Assembly: GCA_030737875.1 (NCBI GenBank) | Contig: JASFAX010000020.1 | Span: 32,006,688 to 32,070,687, forward strand | Source: Allium sativum | Taxonomy: Eukaryota > Streptophyta > Magnoliopsida > Asparagales > Amaryllidaceae | Direction: 5' to 3' | DNA length: 64,000 nt | In this document: positions 56,106 through 64,000 of the stretch, piece after piece | Position numbering within the stretch: position 1 is the first letter of the stretch | Layout of the letters: each line of letters opens with the position of its first letter | Translations under genes and position numbers: made by a program | Notes under the pieces: generated by a model | What the model saw: only the letters and a program-made list of their open reading frames with translations | The model's database searches: none | Told to the model about the DNA's origin: nothing

Positions 56106-58504
56106 CGTAGACTTGATGAGTAGGGTGTTCAGAGAGTTCCTTAATACATTTGTAGTGGTCTTCGTGGACGACATTTTGATTTTCTCAAAAAGTGAGGAAG
56201 AACATGCTTTGCATTTAAGGGAAGTCAGGGATACTCGTCGTGCACATCAGTTGAAAGCAAAATTCTGCAAATTCCATTTTTGGAGAGATGAAGTAAGGTT
56301 TCTTGGACATGTGTTGTCCAAAGAGGGAATAGCTGTGCATCCCGCAAAAGTAGTTGCGGTGCAAGATTGAAAGATTACACGGAATGCAACTGAAATACGA
56401 AGTTTTCTCAAGCTAGCGGACTTTTACAGAATGTTCATTAATGACTTTGTGAAGATCTCAGCCCCACTTATTAGATTGAAGAAGAAGAACCTAACTTTTG
56501 CCTGGGATTTGGATTGTGATGTTGCTTTTCAACAATTGAAAAAGGCTTTAACAACAGCCCCGGTTCTGACATTGCCTGATAGGAGTAAGATGTTTACGGT
56601 ATACACAGACACATGCAGTACTCGACTAGGCCCTGTCTTGATGCTAGAAGGCAAGGTAGTTTGTTATGGGGAAAGGGAGTTGAAGGTACATAAGAAGAAC
56701 TACCCAACTCATGATCTAGAACTAGCTGCCATTGTTTTCGCTGTTAAGTCATGGCGTCATTACCTACTAGGATAAAGGTTTGAATTGTTTAATGGCCATA
56801 AATCGTTAAAGTACCTTTTCTCAAAGAAAGATCTTAACTTAAGACAGCAAAAGTGGATGGAATTTCTTGCCTTGCACGATTTAGAGATAGCTTATACCCT
56901 TGGCAAGGGCAATGTGATAGCAGATGCCTTAAGTAGGAAAAAGCTAACCTTAACTCCTCTCTTTGTGGAAAGGCAAAGCTTGGAGTACATGGGAAACTTT
57001 GACTTTATACCCTCCTTTGAATTTATACCTGGTTTGTTAGATTCACTAGAGGTGCGGCCTATCTTTTGGACTCAATAGGAACCGCGCAACGTGAAGACCC
57101 TCAACTAGTTGATGTGATGGATAAGATAACTAGAAGTGAGACTTCTAGTCACCTCAATAGATATTCCATCGATGAAAAGGGTTGGTTCCGAAGGGATGGA
57201 AGACTATGCGTCCCACAAGCAAGGGATTTGGTGAAAACCGTTCTCGAAGAAGCAAACCATTCTAAGTTGACCATACACCTAGGTGGGGACAAGATTTATA
57301 TAGACATAAAAAGGGTTTTCTTTTAGAATGGCATAAAGAAGGATGTAGCTGAGTTTGTCTCTAAATAGTTGATATGCCAGCAAGTCAAGGTGGAGCAGAA
57401 GAAGCTTGGTGGTCTGCTTCATCCTGCAGAGGTCCTAAAGTGGAAATGAGATAGCATTTCGATGGACTTTATTGATGGGTTGCCTGGATCAAGAAGGGGC
57501 AATACCAGTATTTGGGTAATAGTAGACAAGCTCACTAAAAGTGCTCACTTTATACCTGTTAAAAGTAGAAGGACTGCCACATCGCTAGCATCCATTTATC
57601 TTAAAGAGGTAGTTTGACTGCATGAAATACCCTCTAGCATAGTAAGTGATTGAGATCCTATCTTTTCAAGCGAGTTTTGGAAGAGTTTGCAAGAGGCTGT
57701 AGGCATACAGCTATGCTTAAGCACCGCCTATCACCCTCAAACCGATGTTCAGACAGAAAGGGTGAATAGAGTATTAGAAGATCTCTTGAGATTGTGCATT
57801 TTTTACTTTGGGAGAACATGGGAGGATCACCTTCCTTTGTTGGAGTTCACCTACAACAATAGCTACCAAGCCCCCATAGGCATGGCAACCTTTGAGGCTT
57901 TTTATGGGAGACTATGCCGGTCACCAACTTGTTGGTAGGAGTCTATAGACAAGGTCGTACTTGGACCTGACATGATCAGAGAGACTTCAGAGAAGGTGGA
58001 TTTGATATGAAGACAACGGAAGATCACACAAGATAGACAGAAGTCCTAGATGATAAAAGTAGGACCGACCTTGAGTTTGAGGTTGGAGACAGAGTTTTTC
58101 TTAAAGTATCTCCTTTGAAGAATGTCGTTCACTTTGGTTCCGTAGGAAAATTTGCACCAAGATTTGTAGGGCCATTTCCTATCATTGAGAGGATTGAGAA
58201 GATGGCTTATAAAGTAGAGCTGTCTGAAAGATTGGCTGAAGTACATAATGTCTTTCATGTCTCTCATCTACGAAGGTGCTTATATGACTCTGTGGAAGTT
58301 GTGAAGCTAAGAATACTAGAAGAAATAGAAGTGGAACGAGAAGCAATGGTGAGAAGAGTTCCAACTCGTTTCTTGGTTACAGAAGTTAAAAAGCTACACA
58401 ATCGTGAGGTCAAGTTAGTTAAAGTACAATGGAATAATGCTGAGGAAGACGCGACGTGGGAGACTGAGGACAAGAAACGAGCAGCCTACCCTTATTTTTT
58501 TTGA
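56106..58504 (+). pseudogene. pol: Element 7 RT, RNase H, integrase and chromodomain
   Basis: RT resumes at [14 protein letters not shown] and has the catalytic [12 protein letters not shown]. RNase H is at 56431-56775 ([13 protein letters not shown]; Gly-to-Arg in the GTGLG motif), followed by [14 protein letters not shown] and DALSRKK. Integrase zinc region (ANHSKLTIHLGGDK, 57250 on) has stops in place of W and C; the core has SMDFIDGLPGS and HPQTDVQTERVNR. The C-terminus (58115-58504) is intact: VHNVFHVSHLRRCL, then the chromodomain REVKLVKVQWNN, ATWETEDKKRAAYPYFF. At least eight stops or shifts lie before that. Confidence 0.85.
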
Positions 58505-59085
58505 GGGTACATTCTTGATCTCTTTTTCCATAAGTTTATGCACGCATGAATCAATCTTTTAAGTATATCTCCTCTGTCCTATTCTTGATCCTTAGGTAGA
58601 AACCAATGAATGTAAACATGTATTTGAAAACATGTTATGATTGATGGTTGCAAGTGGTTGCTCGTGGATGCATATACACACACTAGGTAATAGATTGGCT
58701 CAGTCGCTTTCATATTGCATATGCATATATGTTTTTATATATGGATTGAAACTTGATATGTTATCTCGTGGACGTTGCATTTGTATAAATGATTGTGCAC
58801 TCATGTAGAAGTTACAAAATACGATTAGGAATAATTGCATAAATGATGGACTCATAGTACCGACATGATTCACAATAAGAAGGTCAACTGAATCAGTAGA
58901 CTGCCTGATTTTGCTTAGATAAGGACATATACACACACTATGGATATGATCATAAAAGCATTAGAAATCTTTTTAAGGACCATGAATGCCTGTGATTGAT
59001 GGTTGAGTAGATGGATTTTGGATAATAGAATACATTCCTCTTAACTTAGAGATTTCGGGGACGAAATCCTTTAAGGAGGGGAGAA
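58505..59085 (+). other. Element 7 3' untranslated region and polypurine tract
   Basis: No ORF. Carries the conserved blocks CATATACACACACTAGG...GGCTCAGTC (about 58665-58710) and GGTCAACTGAATCAGTAGACT (about 58875-58895). The polypurine tract AAGGAGGGGAGAA abuts the LTR. Confidence 0.8.
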
Positions 59086-59557
59086 TGTAACTCCCCATAT
59101 TTTCTGTGAATATTAAAAGTAATGAATTAAAGAATACTTAAGTTTTAGAATAGGAATTAAGGGAAACTGGTTGTGCCATTGTGTTCGTCTCGGAATTCTG
59201 CTTGAGACAAAGTCCGAGTTTGCATGAATCAGACACCATATGAAGAACTTATGGGGGTTAGAAGTTTTCAAGTTTAAATTAAAATAATAATTAAAAGTCA
59301 TAAAAATAGTCGACATAGGTGTCTACCCCCGTATAGGGGTGTCGACCACCCCATAGGCAGTCGACCCCTTTGAGATTCAATTCCTGTGACAAAATTTTAT
59401 AGCCCTGAGCTGATGTGGCCTTCTCTGATTGGCCTAGTGACAAATTCAAAGCTATTAGGGCTTATGTGTCATGTTGTGGTTGGCTTGATGACACATCTCT
59501 TTTGTTTGGATGGCCCTGATTTCTCCTAGACTAATCTAAAGGCTAGAATTAATCATA

Positions 59558-59606
<49 letters not shown>

Positions 59607-60095
59607 CTAAACCTAAACCCTAACCTCATAACCCTAAAACTATGGTGCCGTGATGTTGTTCATCTTCAATTAAGCCTCGCCTCCTTCATCTTCCCCAAAC
59701 TAGAAAATCAAGTCCAAACTAGAAATCGATTAGAAGAACTTCAAATCAAAAGTCTACGTCAATGGATTAGCTTAACAAATTCAAAAATCAGATCCTAGAA
59801 TACAAGATCCGTCCTTTTTCTATAAGTTCAGTTATTATTCCGATTTAAACACCTAATATAAATCATGACTTTAATAATTGGGTTTAGAACTATGCCTAAT
59901 TCTAATTCATGCTTATCATTTTGTCAAATCTGAATTGCCTATGCCTATGAGACTATTGTGATTGATGCAATGACACCTATCATGCCTATGGGACTATTGT
60001 GACTAACATAATGAAACCTATCATGCCAATGAGACTATTGCGATTGACATAATGGAACCTATCATGCCTATGAGGTTGTCGTGATTGAAATGACG
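59086..60095 (+). repeat. Element 7 3' LTR, 5' part only
   Basis: It aligns with 48175 onward with many substitutions, lacks the segment holding the E2F-like palindrome, and stops at the Element 9 insertion in the run of CATGCCTATGAGAC repeats. TGACG at 60091-60095 is the candidate target site of Element 9. Confidence 0.85.
59561..59602. repeat. (AT)21 microsatellite
   Basis: Pure AT dinucleotide run. The matching place in the 5' LTR (about 48741-48752) has only CTATATATAGG, so it expanded in this copy after insertion. Confidence 0.95.
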
Positions 60096-61168
60096 TGTTG
60101 GCCCGCTTTTTAGTCAAAGCAGTCACACATGGAATCTCTGATCAACAATACGCTTGAGTATTGGAAGCATCGTCAGAAGACATGCAACAATTTGGTCGAA
60201 ATAGCATCATAGACAAAGAAAGGCCCAAAACTCCTATCAGACGATCTCTTTTGGGCCCAAAAACAGCAATTACAGAACTATGCACCGTTACACTTGTAGC
60301 CCTCTGAATTAGCTTTAGTTTGAGCTTTCGTTTAGCTAAAACTGACTTATGGTTTGAAAGTTACGCCCGTTTCCATGAACGCATGCAGAAGTGGAAACTC
60401 GGATTGTGGCATGAGAAAAGCTCCGGATCAGATCGGACCCGCTCCGACCCACGCTTTGAAGTTTCTCAAACTTGGACTTTAGCTTGCTTCGGTTCAGATA
60501 GGACCATCCAGACCCGACCCGCCTTGTACACTGTATAGAATCTCTCGTCACGCCTCCGGTTCGGAGGTTCCACCTCGGTTCGGATCGGACCCGAAACGAT
60601 CCGACCCCTATTGACCTGCTGCTACACTTCGGATCTGACCTAATCTTAAGGAGCCACCACCTCCTACTCTCATGGAATGAACTCCACCTGTCCTAGCATG
60701 ATCTGAAGACCATTACTCCACTACTTCCGAGATCACCTCAGTGCCCGTCACGTGGCACCTCCGAATCGGACCGCTTCAGAACCTTGCAACGCTCCTCTAC
60801 GCCTATAAATACACCCTCATATGGCCATTTCAAGGGACTTTTTGGCTACTCCAACACTTGGCCTCCTTTACAACCAAGCAAGGACATGGCTCATCGCCTT
60901 AACACGAGGAATTCGTGTATTAATTCATTCTCTAATCCCCTCTTCTTCATTGTAGCACAAGGCTATTGTGTACAAACCACAAACAAACAGTATTGTTATA
61001 GCTTCATAGGATTTAAGAAATTATAAAGTGGATGTAGGCTTGGTTTGAGCCGAACCACTATAAAAATCTCGTGTGTCTCCTCTTATTTTACTGCTTTTTC
61101 TGCATTAATCTGCGATTGTGAGGTTTTCACATAGCATTTGGGTGTTAGACCCAAATTTCGGTCTAACA
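60096..61168 (+). repeat. Element 9 5' LTR (1073 bp)
   Basis: TGTTGGCCCGC...GGTCTAACA. Its first 217 bases match 63780-64000 with scattered changes. TATA at 60804 (TATAAAT). A GC-rich block (60420-60650) repeats GGTTCGGATCGGACCC-type sequence. Confidence 0.88.
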
Positions 61169-61172
61169 TTTT

Positions 61173-61191
61173 TGGCGCGCCAGGTACGGGG
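61173..61191 (+). other. Primer binding site of Element 9
   Basis: TGGCGCGCCAGGTACGGGG, four bases after the LTR. Nearly the TGGCGCGCCAGGTAGGGG site familiar from plant Tat elements. Confidence 0.85.
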
Positions 61192-61214
61192 CACACGACA
61201 ACTTCGACTTCTGC

Positions 61215-63010
61215 TTGGATTATTTGGCTATTGGATCAATGGACAAACGAAAGAAAGACGGAACCTTCTCTCGTGTTGAGGACGTTGGCAGTGAAGGCGC
61301 AAGGAATGAGGCGAGCCAGGAGGCTTCCTCTCATGGTGATCTATCAGCACACTTAACCAGAGACAAAATGGACGGCATTCTCGCTGAATTGAGAGCTCAA
61401 ATGGCAAGGCAAGATGACTTCCTTCGCAAACAACAGGAGATGATCGACCAATTCTTCGCTCGGATGGAAGGAAGGCCGAGCAACAGCGTACAACTCATGG
61501 GAAATGGAATAGAATCAGCCCCAGCAGCAGCTGCAAACCGGATCGGTTCAGATCCGATCCAAATCGGAGAGGGCTCAAATCTGAATGGACTCAGGGTCAA
61601 TCCTCCACAGCAGCGTGCATCTCCGCCACTTAACGTTTTTGATGAAGACGTTGCCAACCTCAGGAATTCAGGGCGAGCACGACCAATCTCCGCACCGGTT
61701 CGGATTGGCAATACCACACAGCTTCAGCATCAAGCTCCCCGGTTTGGAAAAGGAGAACCTGGTCGAATTGGTACATCCGACCCGAACCGTGCACCTCACC
61801 ATGGCCTTCCTCGCTTCTCCGAGCCGCAATATGGGGGCACCTCCAAACCGAATCAGATAGCCTTCCAAGCTCCCGATACACTTCCACATTCTTCTGGACT
61901 CAACAATGGGGGCACCAGCTCTGATCTTGGCAGTTTTCCACAGCTCTTGAAGGCGACCGGCTCGCCAATCTGATTGAACGCCTCTCGAGAGGACGCACTT
62001 ATCATAGTGACGTGGGTGACGTTAATCACAATCCATTCACACAAGAAATTAGGAATTATCGCAATCCCCCAGATTTCAAACTTCAACAATTGGAGCCTTA
62101 CAACAGCAGGAGGGATCTTAACATGCATATTATGCGTTACAAACGGCACATGGAAATTCAATCGGCATCGGAAAATGTCATGGCATAGTGCTTCCCTCTC
62201 TTTTTGATAGATATAGATGCTATGTGGATTCGACAACTGGAATTTGAATCAATCAATAGTTGGAACATGTTGGTCGCTCGCTTTATTGAACAGTTTCGGG
62301 TCCACATCGGTCGACCCAAGAATGTAATGTCACTATCTACAATCAAACAGGGACCAAGAGAAACTCTTCGCTCATTCCTGGAAAGGTTCAACGTCGCAGC
62401 AGCATCAGTTGATCGACCTGAGCAATCTATGGTATTGATGGCGGCAGTATCAGGCGTTCTGGACAAATCGGAGTTCAAAAAATCCTTGTACTGAGACCCA
62501 CCACAGAATTTCAGCGAATTCTACCTTGAATCGGATAGATTTCTACGTGATGAAGCTGCAATGTCCAAAAAGAAAATTCTCGATGTCAACATGCTCAGAG
62601 ACGGAGAACCGTCTGATTTCGGAAAAGGCAAAGGGAAAGTTGCTGTCAAGAATGACCGCAACGCTCAGCCCCGGAGAGAGCCTAGATATGAAAAATACAC
62701 ATAGCTCAATCCATCACTAACAGACATCTATGTGAACATAAACAGTGATATTTCCTATCCAAAGCCTCCTAGGAGGCAGCCATCGCAGAGAAAACGCGAT
62801 TTTGGAAAATACTGCATATTTCATGATATGGACGGTCATGGCACAAATGACTGCAGGCATCTTAGAGTTCTGATTGAGGAACGAGTTAGACGTGGAGAGG
62901 TACCCGAGTATGTGAAACAACCAACAGCGCCTGCACCTGCGCTACCTCCACCTGCTCCCTGGAGAGGGAATGATCCTGGATCGAGCTCTCGTGGGCTCAT
63001 CATCAACTGA
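61215..63010 (+). pseudogene. gag: Element 9 gag (Tat type), one shift and three stops
   Basis: The N-terminal frame 61215-61973 has a short helical part (MDGILAELRAQMARQDDFLR) and a linker rich in repeated Pro/Gly/Asn and RIGSDP/GGTS motifs. A frameshift near 61950 moves it to the frame that runs 61955-63010: DRLANLIERL, the Gag core (MWIRQLEFESINSWNMLVAR, KQGPRETLRSFLERFN), KIL-DVNMLRDGEP, and the knuckle CIFHDMDGHGTNDC. In-frame stops at about 62189 (TAG), 62493 (TGA for Trp) and 62703 (TAG for Gln) look like C-to-T or G-to-A decay. The frame ends in GLIIN then TGA at the gag/protease boundary. Confidence 0.83.
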
Positions 63011-63189
63011 TCTGGATTGGATTTCTCTGCATTTTCAGCATTTCTTAGGATTTAAGATATGTCTCTTTGCTTTCTTTAGGTTTTCCGATTGGCTAAATCG
63101 GAGTACACACGTTCGGGGTTAGCATTTAGCTCCAAAATGTGCTCTGGACTCGATGACAAACCAATCATGATTTGATTTGGTTTTGCACT

Positions 63190-63730
63190 TGGAATTGAAT
63201 AATGAAGGACTTTCCAAGCATGGATTATGTTTGGCAAATTTAAGTGTCTTGTCAGGTTGTGGCAGGATTCTCAATCTCAATTAAAGTATGGCTTATATTT
63301 ATCTCGGACCCCTGGGCATGGATTATGCCTGGGGACAAACTGTCTTGTCAGGTTTTGGAAAGTATACCTCTATCCCGATATGAGTATGGATTGTAGTCAC
63401 TAGGATGATTAAGTATGGATTATAATCCGGAACGACGAATGATCTTGTCAGGACTGGGCAAAGGAACTCAATAAAATTCGAGTACGGCTTATGCTCATTA
63501 CGAACATCCGAGTATGGCTTATACCCGGAAGGTTAGATCCCTCGCCCGGCTTTGGCAGGATGATTCGAATGTCCCTCGAGTATGGTTTATGCTTGAACAA
63601 ACGCCCAAGCATGGTTTATGCTCGAAAGTGTAATCAGTTTTGTCAGGATTTGACACACCTTTTTGCTCTATTTTCTTCGCAGGTATGGATTATACTTGCA
63701 GCTGGCAGGCCCGGCGTGGCCTTGGATTAT
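63190..63730 (+). repeat. Array of ATGG(A/C/T)TTAT-centred short inverted repeats
   Basis: About ten units of the type xGCATGG(A/T)TTATGCx or xGTATGGCTTATACx occur from about 63220 to 63715, separated by CTTGTCAGG-containing spacers. Arms AGCAT/ATGCT, GGCAT/ATGCC and GTAT/ATAC vary together. No ORF. 63011-63190 shows nothing else. Confidence 0.75.
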
Positions 63731-63779
63731 CCAGAACACGTCTTCCTTCAACCAGCAAGATATGTTCTAGGGGGAAAAA

Positions 63780-64000
63780 CGTTGGTCCTCTTTTTAGTCA
63801 AAGCAGTCAAACATGGAATCTCTGATCAACAATACGCTCGAGTATTGGAAGCATTGTCAAAAGATAGGCAACGATTTGGTCGAAATCGCATCATGAACAA
63901 AGAAAGGCCCGAAACTCCTATCATACGATCTCTTTTGGGCCCGAAAACAGCTATTACGGAGCTAAGCTCTGTATCTCTTGTATCCCTCTGAATTTGCTTC
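63780..64000 (+). repeat. Element 9 3' LTR, start
   Basis: It aligns with 60096-60315. The first base is C rather than T. The tract CTAGGGGGAAAAA (63767-63779) just before it is the polypurine tract. Confidence 0.85.

Larger units (their letters stand above)
48175..60095 (+). mobile_element. Element 7: chromovirus on plus strand, split by Element 8, 3' LTR cut by Element 9
   Basis: 5' LTR 48175-51071, gag and start of RT 51250-53173, solo LTR Element 8 at 53174-56105, the rest of RT to chromodomain 56106-58504, 3' untranslated region, 3' LTR from 59086, interrupted at 60096 by Element 9. Its LTRs differ at many sites over the shared first kilobase, and the 3' LTR lacks roughly 80 bp and has a long AT repeat, so the insertion is old. 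Confidence 0.9.
60096..64000 (+). mobile_element. Element 9: gag-only Tat-type LTR element, 3' LTR runs off the window
   Basis: 5' LTR 60096-61168, primer site, gag pseudogene 61215-63010, a repeat-rich stretch with no pol, polypurine tract, and a 3' LTR starting at 63780 that matches 60096 onward. The internal region is only 2.6 kb. Its architecture parallels Element 5, but LTR, primer site and repeats differ, so it is a separate family. Confidence 0.88.

Overview
The window is plant nuclear heterochromatin built almost entirely of LTR retrotransposons nested inside one another. The evidence is the combination of chromodomain-bearing Ty3/gypsy elements (Tekay/Del type, LTRs of about 2.8-3.0 kb, initiator-Met-type primer sites) with Tat-lineage Ty3/gypsy elements (second RNase H, no chromodomain, an antisense extra ORF, primer sites of the TGGCGCC/TGGCGCGCC kind). 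Both groups are typical of flowering plants. The species cannot be told. I see no rRNA, tRNA or CRISPR array, and no intact host gene. The one possible non-transposon locus is a decayed, apparently multi-exon coiled-coil gene at about 8.58-10.09 kb.

Layout, left to right. Element 1 (<1-8534, +) is a chromovirus with a full 3' LTR and the last 388 bp of its 5' LTR; the two overlap regions look identical, yet the ORF is broken. It lies in the coiled-coil locus X (8583-10093). Element 2 (-, chromovirus) is inserted in X; its 3' LTR is split into 10094-10247 and 24807-27486 by Element 3, and its pol remnant runs 27690-29763. Element 3 (10248-24806, -) is a complete but degenerate Tat element: gag-pro-RT-RH-second RH-INT on the minus strand, then a spliced-looking antisense ORF on the plus strand, and 0.95-0.99 kb LTRs. 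Element 4 (-, chromovirus, 29764-33506 and 44072-48174) is inserted in Element 2's RT. Element 5 (33507-44071, +, perfect CATGG target duplication) is a gag-only Tat-type element inside Element 4's chromodomain region. Element 6 (39896-42706) is a solo chromovirus LTR with a perfect GTATT duplication inside Element 5's 3' LTR. Element 7 (+, chromovirus, 48175-53173 and 56106-60095) is inserted upstream of Element 4's gag. Element 8 (53174-56105) is a solo LTR inside Element 7's RT. Element 9 (60096 to beyond 64000, +) is a second gag-only Tat-type element, inserted in Element 7's 3' LTR.

The most interesting signals are not protein genes. First, the centres of four chromovirus LTRs (Elements 1, 4, 7, 8) carry a tandem pair of hairpin modules in which the arms differ from copy to copy but stay complementary around a conserved loop. 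Eight modules in all show this covariation. Second, both gag-only Tat elements end their Gag frame at the same place, just after an I-I-N motif where the related Element 3 reads on into protease, and both replace pol with short-repeat arrays. Third, several LTRs share an E2F-like palindrome followed by GTCGAC-rich repeats at +230 to +400. All protein-coding regions are broken, so mobility of these copies would have needed proteins supplied by others.
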